The notes beneath the pieces were generated by a model that saw only the letters and a program-made list of their open reading frames with translations, was not told the origin of the DNA and made no database searches. Shown piece after piece: positions 23,093 through 34,244 of a stretch of 64,000 bases of DNA (within the stretch, counting starts at the first letter, position 1; every line of letters begins with the position of its first letter). The DNA lies in contig OZ025244.1 of NCBI GenBank assembly GCA_964019155.1, forward strand, positions 40,779,889 through 40,843,888, in the 5' to 3' direction. The position numbers were made by a program, and so were the translations under genes. This DNA is from Osedax fenrisi (Eukaryota; Annelida; Polychaeta; Sabellida; Siboglinidae).

Positions 23093-26015
23093 CCTTACCT
23101 TACTGGATCGGGATTATTTCCCGAGCACTTTAACAATTTTCTTCCATGTCGTACTGTCTTTCATATCTGTCTTTAGTTCTTCATTCGTCAGTCCCATATC
23201 ATCACATAGATGTTTTACATAGGTTTTTCTAGGTCATCCAATTTTGTTATTCCATGTTCGGCGTCCAAAAAAAACGTCTTGCTTGATTTTGTCCTCACTA
23301 CGATAACAATGGCCTGCGAAACGTATTCTTCGTATACGTAGTATACTTGTTAGTGGTGGAATATTTTCTTAGAGACGAATCTTCGATGGATGTTCTTTCC
23401 ATGATATATATAATATGGCTCTCAAAATTCTTGTGTAAGTGGCATCGAGCTTTTTCTCATGTTTTTAGTTAGGTTCCAAGTTTCAGAGCCGTTAATAAAA
23501 TAGATTCTACCACGGCTCTGAAGAAGTTCCTCTTTAAAGTTGTGCTGAGTGGTGATTTCCATATGGATCTTAACTTGTCTAGAGCTTCCCTGGATTTTAC
23601 TATTCTTATTTTTATTTCGTTTGATTCTATTTCGCTCCAAGATAAATGAAATTTTCGACATTTTTCAAGACCGTTTTATTTGAGTTTATGCTCATTTCTG
23701 CTAGAATCTACAAATATAATCTTAATTGCTGGATATCTTCTACTTCGTTATTTCGATAGTGTTATGCCTATATCATTATTTTCGTCAATAGATATTCTTA
23801 ATACGTAATCTAGTGTAATAATAAATAATAATAGTTCCAGAGTATCCCCTTGTAGAAAACCTGCATTTATATCAAAATATTCTGTGTCACCATCAGATAA
23901 CCGTAAAATTGATTTAGTATCTCTATATAGTATCATAATTGCGTTGATTATCTAAATTAGAATACCGTATGACTTAAGAATTTGTGCCATTTTTGCTCTG
24001 TGTATTGAGTCGAAAGCTTTAGAGATATCTACAAATATTAGGCTTGCTACAAGATTATTTTCTTTAACACCTTCGATTATCCTTCTTACAGTTATAATTT
24101 GTCCGACAGTTTATCTGTTGTTTCTAAAAACCATTTATATTTGGTCTGAGGATCATATCTAGGGTAGGATGTATTCTTTCTCTTAGTAGCGTATTATATA
24201 TTTTAGCGGCGATACATGTTAGTGTAATACCTCTATAATTGTCTGTAACAGTGAGATCACCATTGTGCATGGGAGGATGCAACCTTTCATCTAGTGTACA
24301 TTTGGTTTCTTTGTGTATACATCATTGCAGAATGTCTAATAATATGTGATTGAAGTGACCTTTCTTACATACTTCGACTGTAATTTCATCTAATCCGGTG
24401 GTTTTATTTTTCTTTGTTTTTCTGAGTACCATTCCAAGTTCTTCTATAGTAAATGGACTTTGCTCAATTTGAAGCTCTTTATCCACTATTTTCACTATGT
24501 ATTGATTGGTTATTATCGGATTTTTTCCTAGTAATAGTGATAAATGTTATTTCCATTTTTGTATACGCTTTTTGTCGTCTTTTGCTTTAATTTTAGATAT
24601 ATTTGTTGTCTTTCTACCTGTAATTTTGTTGACAATTTGCCATGATATAGCGGATTTCTTATTATCTGTAACTGTCTTGATATCATCTATATGTTTTACT
24701 AATATTTGGTTTGCTCGTTTATATATGTATCTTGGAGTTTTTTTAAACTCAATGTTGTGGTTAGTGTTAACATTTTCTTTCATTTTCAATGATAATTGTT
24801 TCAGTCCCTTTCGTTTTTCTATTATATTTATATTTTCCCATGGTACTCTTTTCTTTTCTTTTATTTTAATCGGAATACATTTTTTTTTGCTTTTGCATGC
24901 GAATCAACAAATGCTGAGTATTTATCATTTTACATTATTTAATGGAATCTTCAAAATGTTGTTTTAGATAGCTTGTTTAATTCTTTTCAATAGATTTGTC
25001 TTTTGTCATAGTAGTCCAGTCATATCGTTTTTTATTAACTATTGACTTTTTATTAGATCTTATATTTAATTTGAATGTAGCGGTAACAATTCTATGATCA
25101 GAGTAAACACCTTCGAACGTATTGTAGGCTTCACAGTTCCTAGCACTATTTATCCATTTATTATTGACAATATATTATATAACAGGAAATTACTGTTGTA
25201 ATAGGGTTTCCATTGAAGTTTGCTTTAATTATTAGGACTTATTTTTTCCACATGTATTAACGATTTTATAGAACTGCAACCTATATGTAGGCCTATTCCA
25301 ATAACTAAGCTATTAGATTTATTTTTTTCTATGAAGATTCTGTCCATCCATAGTTTAAAATATTATATTTAATATCGATATCCTTATGTTAATATATGTT
25401 CGACGAACATACGAACATTCTTCGTGTTGCATATTATATCAATATTGTGTTCAATGAAATATTCTACAAGATCAGATGATTGGCAGTCAATTTTAAAAGA
25501 TCTGATGTTGAAAGTTTATATATGTATATTTTTTGAACTCTTTAAAAACTTATGTTTTTGGTGTATTAATGAGTCAATAGTTAATTTAGTGATGCAGGGC
25601 CTGATATTTTACCCTAACATGCGCTCCTTTATTATCTGTGAGACGAGCGATGCGGCATGATTGTTTGGTGTTGTTGTTGTTCATGTATTTTTCGTTAGAT
25701 TATTAAGCAAATGTACTCGCCACTACTACATTTCGGGCAGTTGCTTATTTGACTCATTAATATTAACCATTGGCCTTGAGTTGGTTCTTCCGTTTAATAT
25801 CAACACCATTACTGCTCCAATAGTTTGCACCATAAACCTGGTTCGGATGGCAACAGAGTAATAGATATTATTGCTAAGGTACCTCTCTGATTTTTGGTTC
25901 AGTACTGCTTATTGAATATATTATACTTGTATTCGCAGCTAACACTTCATATCTGGAGGAATATTCCCCTATCCACCAACCGGAGACCATAATGGAGTTA
26001 ATATATGGGATATAT
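23093..26015 (-). mobile_element. RTE-like non-LTR element, uninterrupted copy
   Basis: The reverse-strand sister of the split element at 9.2-20.4 kb. On the minus strand it runs from CCATTATGGTCTCCGG (26,000) through GGTTTATGGTGCAAACTATT (25,830), EN scraps and RT to its 3' end near 23,093. It supplies the reference showing that 9,321 and 17,784 were once adjacent. Several frame segments remain; none spans the whole pol. Its 3' UTR is very short, as usual for RTE-like elements. Confidence 0.8.
23120..25400 (-). pseudogene. RTE-like pol remnant (- copy)
   Basis: Order on the minus strand: NILKIPLNNVK and similar EN-RT linker near 24,940, KKSAISWQIVNKITGRKTTN (about 24,660), traces of the FVDISKAFDSI motif near 24,030, EYFDINAGFLQGDTLELLLF followed by TLDYVLR (23,880-23,810), GSETWNLTKNMRKS (about 23,460), the FAGHCYR-like region (about 23,310) and the C-terminus at 23,120. 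QGDT in place of GxPQGS is typical of this clade. Multiple frameshifts; inactive. Confidence 0.75.
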
Positions 26016-26451
26016 AGATTTCTGTGAGTTAATATATCCACACCATACACATTAAAACAAACTAAAATATAAATATAGTTTATAATTCAATAAGCTTATT
26101 AATTATACCAATTTTACTATAATATAATCAATATACAAAATATCAAACTAAAACCTATATTATAGGTGTTCTAAATATATAATATATAAATACAAAGTAA
26201 TATTGTTTTTTAATTATTTAAATTATAATTCATGTATAATATTGACAATTTATTTAAAATTATAGTGATATTAATAATAGTATATAAATTAATTATATAG
26301 GAAGGTTACAATTAATTATTAATTTAATAATATATGAAAAGCAATATGAAACTATTTCGAAAATCAATTCTATTTTAACTTATTATTTCGATTATCATAC
26401 TTACGATTATATATGTAGTAATCAATACGATTCGTGTATATATTTATTTAC

Positions 26452-26482
<31 letters not shown>

Positions 26483-26787
26483 AATTTATTAAAATAAAAT
26501 ATATGCTATAGGTAATAATATAGAAATTATTAATAGTATTCACATTTTGAATTTAGTAGGAAATAAATTATTTTGAAATAATTACTATTATTCCTGTAGT
26601 TTTATGAGTCATACAAATATATGATTATAAATTTGAATAAATATATATTTTTACAAAAGTAAAATACTATTTGATTAAAATATATATATTTAATTTATAT
26701 TATAATGAAATAGTAAATTTAATATATTAATTCATGAATTTACATTAGAAATATACGCATTAAGTTATTATATTACGGTAAAAACAG
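26016..26787. other. Non-coding AT-rich DNA
   Basis: No gene or element recognised; (TA)n near 26,452-26,482. It leads into the candidate exons from 26,788. Confidence 0.5.
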
Positions 26788-26843
26788 TGTGTCAACCGAT
26801 TCCATGTGTTTGTGTAACCAATTATGTGTTAGAATCTAAAAAT
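26788..26843 (+). CDS. Candidate exon, 56 nt, Cys-rich, phase 1-0
   Basis: Preceded by GGTAAAAACAG and followed by GTAATT. In phase 1 it reads CQPIPCVCVTNYVLESKN without stops: three Cys in eight residues, as in secreted disulfide-rich proteins. G+C is well above the flanks. It could follow the phase-1 end of the 21,126-21,219 segment. No homologue is known to me. Confidence 0.3.
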
Positions 26844-27054
26844 GTAATTATATATAGTCTATTATTTATAAAACCAAATTATAATTAAATATATTTATTA
26901 TAATATAACGATTAGTATAATGTAATTTAATTGGATACCAAGTAGATATTAGACTAAGTAGATGGTTGACACAATATAGTTGGACTAATCTTTGTTCCAA
27001 TGTATTCCGTATTTATATGCATTTTTTGTTATCTAATTCCGTATATTATATATC

Positions 27055-27115
<61 letters not shown>

Positions 27116-27133
27116 CATACAACTATATTTTAG

Positions 27134-27228
27134 GATCTATAAAAGTTCATATACTCAAATCTTCACAGAGAGCAAAGTGTACAAATATATGCAAAATTAA
27201 AAATAGCAATGAATGCATAAAATCGGAG
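27134..27228 (+). CDS. Candidate exon, 95 nt, Cys-containing, phase 1-0
   Basis: Preceded by CAACTATATTTTAG and followed by GTATTA. Phase 1 is open for 31 codons and includes SSQRAKCTNICKIK and NECIKSE; the other two frames contain stops. It shares the 1-0 phase pattern with 26,788-26,843, so the two would not splice directly to each other and could be alternatives. Unidentified protein. Confidence 0.3.
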
Positions 27229-27438
27229 GTATTATAATTTATTTAAAGTAAATTCATCTATTTCATAAGTAATTATATTTATTTATTACAAATAATAATT
27301 AGTGACGTTTATTCTAATTAAAAATATTTTATTACAAAAATATGTTATACGATTACATAATAACCCAGGCTACCAAAAAGCTAGTATCTAGCTATATATA
27401 TTGTTTAAGTTAGCTTTTATATGGGTCATGATTATTAG

Positions 27439-27468
27439 CTATTTGTGAACATAAAAGCTATAGCTCAG
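27439..27468 (+). CDS. Candidate micro-exon, 30 nt
   Basis: Thirty bases between ATGATTATTAG and a near-consensus donor, CAG|GTAAGC. Open in phase 0 (LFVNIKAIAQ) and in phase 1 (ICEHKSYSS). It begins with CT after the AG like other candidates here. Too short to judge on its own. Confidence 0.25.
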
Positions 27469-27624
27469 GTAAGCCATTATACACCTATCAATGATACATG
27501 GAGTTTACCAGCAACTTATGGCAACATGGCTAATAAAAGGAACATAGATATTATTATAATGAAAAATATACAATAAAAATTTATTTATTAACTAAAATAT
27601 AGTATAACGTATTTACAAATTTGT

Positions 27625-27759
27625 TTATAATATTGTCATAACATATTCATCATGTGTGTCTGTTGAAACATTACTCCTATATTTCAAATCTTTATTTCGT
27701 AACTCTTCAAATAGTTCTTCATCATTTTCTTGTATTTGCAGATCTCCTACTAACTTATC
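27625..27759 (-). CDS. Candidate terminal exon, minus strand, 44 codons
   Basis: On the minus strand, TTGCTATTAATCAG is followed by a frame that stays open to a TAA at 27,625-27,627. It encodes an acidic stretch, DLQIQENDEELFEELRNKDL, then STDTHDEYVMTIL and the stop. Codon use and the acidic composition look protein-coding rather than random AT filler. It may be the last exon of the gene whose domain-like exon lies at 29,501-29,653 on the same strand. The partner exons between are not visible. Confidence 0.4.
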   Translation of the reverse strand, partial: DKLVGDLQIQENDEELFEELRNKDLKYRSNVSTDTHDEYVMTIL

Positions 27760-28909
27760 CTGATTAATAGCAATATAACATTATAATTAATATATAATAA
27801 TAAGTACAATAGCATAACATTTATTAATAATATAATTTAATATATTATTATATTAAGCAGTGTTGGTGAATAAATGTACATTTTATAAAAAAAACTTTTA
27901 TAATTATCCTGCTGCTTTTTTGTTGTTATACACAAAAAGTATATAAATAAATTAAGATATAATATTTTTTTAATATAATTATATATAAGTGAAAATATTG
28001 GTGGTAATATTTTAATAAAAAATGATATAATATAGAATATATATATGTTAAATAAACTATATTTAAAAAAACTAATCATATTATATATAGCATTAAATGT
28101 AGCATATTTATATGTATCAATATATATAGCATAACGTGATATTTTAATTAGGTTTAGTAATTCCTACCTATTAACACATACGACTACATGCATGAAATTG
28201 TATGTACAGTAGGGAAGGCCGTTTTTGAAAGTTTTTCCATCTCGCTCAAAGTAGGTCATAAATGTCATAATAAACATATTTATGAAGTTTCATCAAACAA
28301 TATTTAATATTGGTAAAACGAAAGCACTTTAATGAAGAAATATTTGCATTTATTTTACAATGTAAATTTCTATAAATAGAATTTGTTTCTTATGTATTTT
28401 ATGTATTTGTGCAAGTGCGCGTTGTCATAAAAATAAAATATTTGGCAAATACGTGTATAATTATATTATAATATTAATAAAGTAACAAATTATTTAAAAA
28501 TTTCAAATTTATTTAAATTTTTTTTATTTTTTAATTAATATAATTTATAATTTATTCGACTATTTTTTCGATAAATTATTATAATTAAGGATCAAACATT
28601 GTTGTGAGCTTATAATTGATATCTACGAGGTATAATTAAAAAAAAATATTTATTTTTCTAACAAAAAAATGTTTACGACTATTTACCCCAAAATTTATTT
28701 GTTGTTAAATTGCTGTATAAAAGTATTTTTTGAATAAATATGTGCTATTTTTGTATCAATACTTATAATTTTATATTCATATAATGATGATAGACATATA
28801 TCATATTTTTTTATTTTTTTATTATTCCATTGATAATTTTTTTTTTCGATTTAGAAAAAATTTAAAAATTAAAATTAAAATTTCTGTGGCTCGATTTAAT
28901 TATTTAAAA
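27760..28909. other. Non-coding DNA with an unassigned GC-richer stretch
   Basis: Mostly AT filler. At 28,205-28,290 the sequence TACAGTAGGGAAGGCCG opens a GC-richer stretch (TTTTTCCATCTCGCTC) that could be one end of a TA-inserting DNA transposon; no matching inverted end was found. The 80-codon minus frame at 27,837-28,079 is hydrophobic AT-rich noise. Confidence 0.3.
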
Positions 28910-29132
28910 CTACACTAGAGATGCCTATATGCTACACTAGATGTACCTATATGCTATACTAGAAAAGCATATATGCTACACTAGAGGTGCCTATATGCTA
29001 CACTAGAGGTTTCTATATTCTATACTAGAGGTGCCTATATGCTAGATGCACCTATAGACTATACTAGAGGAAGCTATATGCTATACTAGAGGTGTCTATA
29101 TGCTATACTAGAGGTGCCTATATGCTACACTA
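28910..29132 (+). repeat. 22-bp minisatellite, about 10 units
   Basis: The unit is close to CTACACTAGAGGTGCCTATA followed by TG. Ten or so copies vary at single bases (CTACACTAG or CTATACTAG; GGTGCC, TGTACC, AAAGCA, GTTTCT); one is shortened (TGCTAGATGCACC). No flanking gene is evident. Confidence 0.9.
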
Positions 29133-29289
29133 TTTTACTAGCTTCCACTAAATGTCATTATGTATTAATATGTCTAAGCGCAAACAATATAGTATACATT
29201 TAAAACAGTATACTAAATAAATATACTATATATATATAACCTATAGATTATATAATGCATTTTCAATTATAAATTAATTCTTAAAATCA

Positions 29290-29376
29290 TTGGAAAAGTA
29301 AAAAGCTCTTTATAAGAAAACCTCTCTATAAGAAAAAAAATTACTGAACAAAATATAGTTTCTTATTGAGAGGTTT

Positions 29377-29383
<7 letters not shown>
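29290..29383. other. Possible end of a pogo/Tigger-like DNA transposon
   Basis: On the minus strand GTAAAACCTCTCAATAAGAA opens this stretch next to a TA run, and AACCTCTCTATAAGAA recurs inverted within it. Such AACCTCTCTATAAG-type termini are common in pogo-like elements inserted at TA. No transposase or second end is seen. Confidence 0.25.
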
Positions 29384-29422
<39 letters not shown>

Positions 29423-29500
29423 AGTATTTAAACTTAAATAATTATTAACATATTATTTTATGAGTATACAGTCATGGGAACTCCAATTTTCTTTATCGGG

Positions 29501-29653
29501 TTAAGTCCAATTTCGTGCTTTTTTAACCGAACTGATAGTTGGCCAGAAGCACATTTTTGAAGTAATAAACCAATTATCAGGTAAAATTGCATATTTTCCG
29601 TCAATATCACATTTAACAACACTAAACCTTTGTATTTTAATAATGTATAAGTT
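29501..29653 (-). pseudogene. Exon-like fragment of an insect-type LPxxWF...CFWP domain
   Basis: On the minus strand, residues RFSVVKCDIDGKYAILPDNW and FITSKMCFWPTISSVKKARN form an open frame ending at a TAA (29,501). The same frame continues after the stop with PDKENWSSHDCILI. The VVK.D / VVPxxW / CYWP / W pattern resembles a short N-terminal domain found in many uncharacterised insect proteins, some of which carry DUF4806 further on. The stop in the middle of the pattern suggests a dead copy or an unrecognised splice donor before it. Confidence 0.4.
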
Positions 29654-30109
29654 TTAAATATTATATATTATAAAATTATATACATTCATATTTATATAAT
29701 TAAACTATAAATAAACTATATTATAAAATATTTATAAAATAAATTTGTATATATATATATACACACATATATGTATTTGAAATTAAATATGTCACTATTA
29801 TTACGATATAAGTTATATGAAATTCATAAAAAATATATATTGATGAATAAATATTAACAACAATAATTAAATGTAAAATATAATATATTCTAAATAATAA
29901 TAAATGCCAATTGGAATATTCCTATTAAATAGTAAAAGCTCAAATCTTTCAATGGATTACATTATAAAGAGAGAAATATAATAAATATAATATACAAAAT
30001 TTCCATTCCCGAGTAATTACTTCATCATGTTTAAAATAAATTAAAGCAAATAAAATATAATAAATATAATCTACCCATAAAAGAAAGTTAATTTATTTAT
30101 TTATTTATG
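29654..30109. other. Non-coding AT-rich DNA
   Basis: No gene seen; nearly pure A/T with one short (TA)n and CA patch at 29,750-29,775. Confidence 0.5.
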
Positions 30110-31015
30110 TATATGCGTTCTATGTTTAAGAAAACGGCTAGATGGATTTTCAAAATTTAAATTGCTACTAATTCTCTATCGGGAAATATTTTAATTTTAG
30201 AAGAAAATGTTTTACACATTGAATTAGTAAATATTAGTTATAAATAAAATTAAAGATTAGCTATGCATAGGAATAGCTATAATTAATAATATATAGGAAA
30301 ATAATCAAAAAACTAGCAACGCCGGGTTGGGATCGGTTTGAGTTTAGGTTTGGGTTTTCGAAATTTGTTTAAAGCATATTTTGTAATATTTGAAATATTT
30401 TTTGTTTTTTTTTAATATATTTTTTGAAATATTTTTCTACTAATTTTTGAAATATTAAACATATTATATAGTATATTATTACAATAATTTAGATCAGGTA
30501 GAAAAAATGTATTATATATTAGTATTAATGATTTTATAGTAATCGAATATTTAAATTGATGTATAATCGATACAACTTTAGAAAGATTAATCGCTATATT
30601 ATATATATATGTTTTTTTCTAATTTAATTTCTCATATATATATATATATTATTATTATTATCAGATTTAGGTACAAGTACCTTGGTAATTGTAGAAGCAT
30701 TGCTGCTTGTCGAGACAATTACCCTTAATTTAACTTGTTGACAGATATCAAATAATTGAATTCCATTAAATATAATGGAATGTGAATATTGTGGAATATA
30801 AAATATATATATAATAATAATAAGGTTGACTTCCTGTTTACACTAAGATAAATATAATATGATACAATTGTGATATCTGTCAACTCGTTATTGATTAATT
30901 CATCATTTAATAATTAAATAAACTATAAAATAAAAGATAAAAATAAATAAAATTAGTGTAGGTATAAAAAAATAAAAATACAAAAACATCATTAAAATAA
31001 TTTAAATTTCAATAC
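30110..31015. other. Possible dispersed repeat and unassigned DNA
   Basis: AAAACGGCTAGATGGATTTT (30,132) and CTAGCAACGCCGGGTTGGG (30,313) look like pieces of an interspersed repeat seen in several animal genomes, but no family is assignable. A GC-richer patch at 30,660-30,730 and TTGACTTCCTGTTTACAC at 30,832 are also unassigned; the latter resembles the start of the CR1-like block at 55,680. Confidence 0.3.
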
Positions 31016-32586
31016 TAAATAATAATTCGAATATAATAAATAAACAGACGAGGAAACTATACTGAACAACAACAACAAACTAAGATTTATAAAAAAAAAT
31101 ATAAATAAAAATTATATAGAAGTCAAAAGTGATAAAAAAATAATTTTCAATAAATGTCATTAGAATATAAATAAAATAACTATTTATTAATTTTTATATG
31201 AGTATAATTTTATATAGAAGTCTAAAATTATTAACAACATATTGTATTATAAAAGGCAGTAAGAAGATTAACATTATTATTATTTTTTTTTTTTAAAGTT
31301 GTTATTTTTATATAAAGTTAAAAAAAATTATTTTATTAAAGTCATTAAAAAATATTTTGTAAGGATTTTTTAAATTTTTATATAAAGGTCAAGTTTAAAA
31401 TTATAACTGAGAACAAAAGAGCAAAACAATGAGGATCATTTTTATATAAAAGTTTAAAAGGATTACAAAAAATATATATTTTATTATAAAAGTCAATAAG
31501 AATAAAATGATTATTTTTTTAAAGTTTGTTATTTTTATATATAGGTCTAAAGGGTAAACATAGTTATTTTACTAGAAGAGTAATAAAAACAATTTTTATA
31601 TAAATGTCAGGTTGAAAATTATAACATAAAAGAAAAGATAAAATATTTTTTTTTATAAATGTAAATGTTTGAATTATTGGATTAATTGTAATTATCGATG
31701 AATTTGTCATGAATTTTTTTTGCGAAAATTGATTTTGATTTTGATTTTTTTATGTCAGAGTTTATATTATTCCATGTTTTTGGTCCATTAAAAACTAAAG
31801 AAAATAATAAGAAATTTTTTCTGCATAATTCTATTTCAAAAATTAAGGAATCACGAATATTATATATTATATTTTTCTTATTAAAAAATAATGATGAAGA
31901 CGAGTAGAATGTATTGTACATGAATATACTAGTGTTTTTTTCAACAAGGTCACAAAATTTAAGAGTATTTATATTTTTAAATAAAATATTAGTATGGTCA
32001 TGAATTTTTTTATTACAAATTATTCTCAACATTTTTTTTTGTTGTAACAGGATACAATTTGTATTAGATACATATGTATTGCCCCATATTATATTAGCAT
32101 AATTAATGTGAGGAAGGAATAAAGATTTATATATTATTGTTAGAGCTTTGAAATTTAATAATCTTGCGACTTTACTAGTTATCCAGATTATTTTATTCAG
32201 TTTAGCTCTTAGATATGAAATATGATATTTCCAACTTAGTTTGTTATCAATAATTACACCAAGAAATTTTATATTTGTTACCCTTTTTATGTTATTTTTA
32301 TTTATTTGTAAATTCATGTTTTCTTTACAATTAAATATAATGTAATTGGTTTTATCAGTATTCAATGATAACCGGTTATCAATAAACCAGTTATTTAATT
32401 TTGATAATTCCATATTTATATTTCTTGATAATGAAACAATTGAACTATCATCAATAAATAATGTGGTATCGTCAGCAAACATGGTAAATTTAAATATATT
32501 AGATGCATTTACTAAATCATTAATATATATTAAAAATAAAATAGGTCCAAGAATAGTTCCTTGGGGTACTCCACAATTTATAGTAG

Positions 32587-32589
<3 letters not shown>
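31016..32589 (-). mobile_element. Jockey-like element, 3' half
   Basis: On the minus strand the element begins abruptly next to a (TA)n tract at 32,590 with CGVPQGTILGPILFLIYIND and continues to the stop at 31,682, followed by about 650 bases of 3' UTR. The UTR contains repeated TTTTTATATAAAAGTC-like blocks, and part of it recurs at 341-535. Truncation at the TA tract may be a recombination or insertion break. Confidence 0.8.
31682..32589 (-). pseudogene. Jockey-like RT C-terminal half, open frame
   Basis: About 300 codons without a stop. Motifs: GVPQGTILGPILFLIYINDL (RT motif B), TMFADDTTLF (catalytic, near 32,480), LSLNTDKTNYIIF, NIKFLGVIIDNKLSW, LFLPHINYANIIWGNTY, LLQQKKMLRIICNKK, FNGPKTWNNI and a C-terminal KKIHDKF. 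All RT residues downstream of motif B appear intact. The missing N-terminal RT and EN make it non-functional. The coding part is one of the best preserved in the window. Confidence 0.85.

Positions 32590-32622
<33 letters not shown>
32590..32622. repeat. (TA)n microsatellite at element breakpoint
   Basis: A TA tract exactly where the minus-strand element's ORF2 is cut off. Confidence 0.9.
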
Positions 32623-32627
<5 letters not shown>

Positions 32628-32749
32628 TATATTTAAATGTATATCTACTTGCAACAAATATAACTTACAAATTATATAACATATGCACTATCTGATTATT
32701 GAAATTAAAATAAGTATATATACCTATTGTTAATACGTTAATATATTAA

Positions 32750-33105
32750 CTATGACTCATCCACCCTTGGGAATTGATCCATCCCATATGGGCCTTGCCA
32801 ACCCGAGACCTTCGGTTTTGTTACCTCTCCTATTTGACAACTTGCACTGTCAGATACTATATATTGATTCAACGGCTCGTATAATCCAATGTTTTATTTT
32901 TATTTTACTTCTCAGTTTATTTCTTGTTTTTTTGTATCGTGTCGTTTTGTATTACTATTATCACATTTATATATTTTGTTTATATGTTATATAATTATAT
33001 GTTTATATATAATTATAACTTTCTTTATATAGGTATACCTATAACCAGTAATGCAATAAACTGTTAATCTATATATCTATCTATCTATCTATTTATTATT
33101 GGGAG
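32750..33105 (+). mobile_element. 3' UTR fragment with (TATC)n tail
   Basis: A GC-richer stretch (CCACCCTTGGGAATTGATCC, CAACCCGAGACCTTCGG) becomes T-rich and ends CAATAAACTG followed by repeats of TATC. This is the shape of a 5'-truncated non-LTR 3' UTR with a simple-repeat tail. A similar TATC tail follows 48,655. Confidence 0.5.
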
Positions 33106-33887
33106 AGGATATTATATAATTAATAGTATTAATTATAATTTAATATATTAAGCATTATTTAAATAATAATTAATTTAAATTGTTAATATTTAATATGTAA
33201 TATATTTTTTGTAGTAAATATTTATAATTTAAATAAATAAATATATCACATTGTTATTTTTAATATTTTATATAATATAATACATTTAATATACATTTAG
33301 TTAATATTGTTTATATTTCGTATTATTATACAATATATGATGTATACTATTCAATTGATAATATATATGTAAACAACTTACAACAATTACTGATTTTGAA
33401 CGACTGAGAATATTATTATATCCATTTTTATATTGCATCATAATATAATTTTATAAATATAATAAAATTTCAACAAGTATATCAATTATAGAATTTAGAA
33501 TAGGTAAATATATTTAGTCAAAAATAATATATAATAAAATATTCTAATAAATAATAATATTATATAATAACAATACTATTGCGCTATTAAATAATATATA
33601 TATACTTTTTTTTATTAAAATCAGATAATATATTAAAATTCAATAACAAGTTTACACTTCATACATATAGGATATTTAATATTAACAGTTTTTGAATAAT
33701 TTATTTTATTATTGATTTTTATAATTGTATTTTTAAATTTATTATTATTTTCTTTTAAATATATTGAAAATACGTGAATGAATATTAGTGTTACTTTATT
33801 ATATTACATTTATTATAAATATTTATTAATATAAATTCATTTCCGCATTTAATATACTCATTTTTAATGTACACATCAAATAAACAG
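33106..33887. other. Non-coding AT-rich DNA
   Basis: Nothing recognised; nearly pure A/T. Confidence 0.5.
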
Positions 33888-34022
33888 GAAAACATGTTGA
33901 GACCAGTTAGGTATATTTGCAAACGACTAGATGATTCATCTATGGTAGAGCTACAATCCGATACTATATATAGTGTATCAGAGATAACGGCATATACCTA
34001 TACATTAAATTGTAAATATTAA
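33888..34022 (+). CDS. Candidate terminal exon, plus strand, 44 codons
   Basis: After CATCAAATAAACAG the phase-0 frame is open for 44 codons to a TAA at 34,020-34,022. It reads ENMLRPVRYICKRLDDSS, then MVELQSDTIYSVSEITAY and ends LNCKY. The G+C content stands out from about 700 bases of A/T on either side. An internal ATG (33,894) could also start a 42-codon ORF. No domain recognised. Confidence 0.3.
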   Translation, partial: ENMLRPVRYICKRLDDSSMVELQSDTIYSVSEITAYTYTLNCKY

Positions 34023-34244
34023 ATATAAATATATATACTATTATATTCATTAAACATTGTATTTATAATATTAATTATAATTATATATGTATGTATTTAT
34101 TTGTTATTGCATATATATGTATACGTATCTATTTTAAAATATTTAATTAATCCCATAAAAATGATTATATTAAATTTACTATATATATTAATGGAAAAGA
34201 TTACAATTATAATACAATGTATAATAAAATGATTTATTTTTATC

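Noticed and set aside
24506..24967. 153-codon + strand ORF and similar frames opposite RT pseudogenes (13,090; 32,346; 53,941; 61,561)
   Set aside because: Antisense shadows of the minus- or plus-strand retroelement coding sequence.
27360..27545. MITE bounded by CCAGGCTACC and GGTAAGCC
   Set aside because: The proposed ends do not pair when reverse-complemented and no target duplication is seen.
28196..28300. TACAGTAGGGAAGGCCG as a Tc1/mariner terminus
   Set aside because: No inverted partner end or transposase remnant found within the region.
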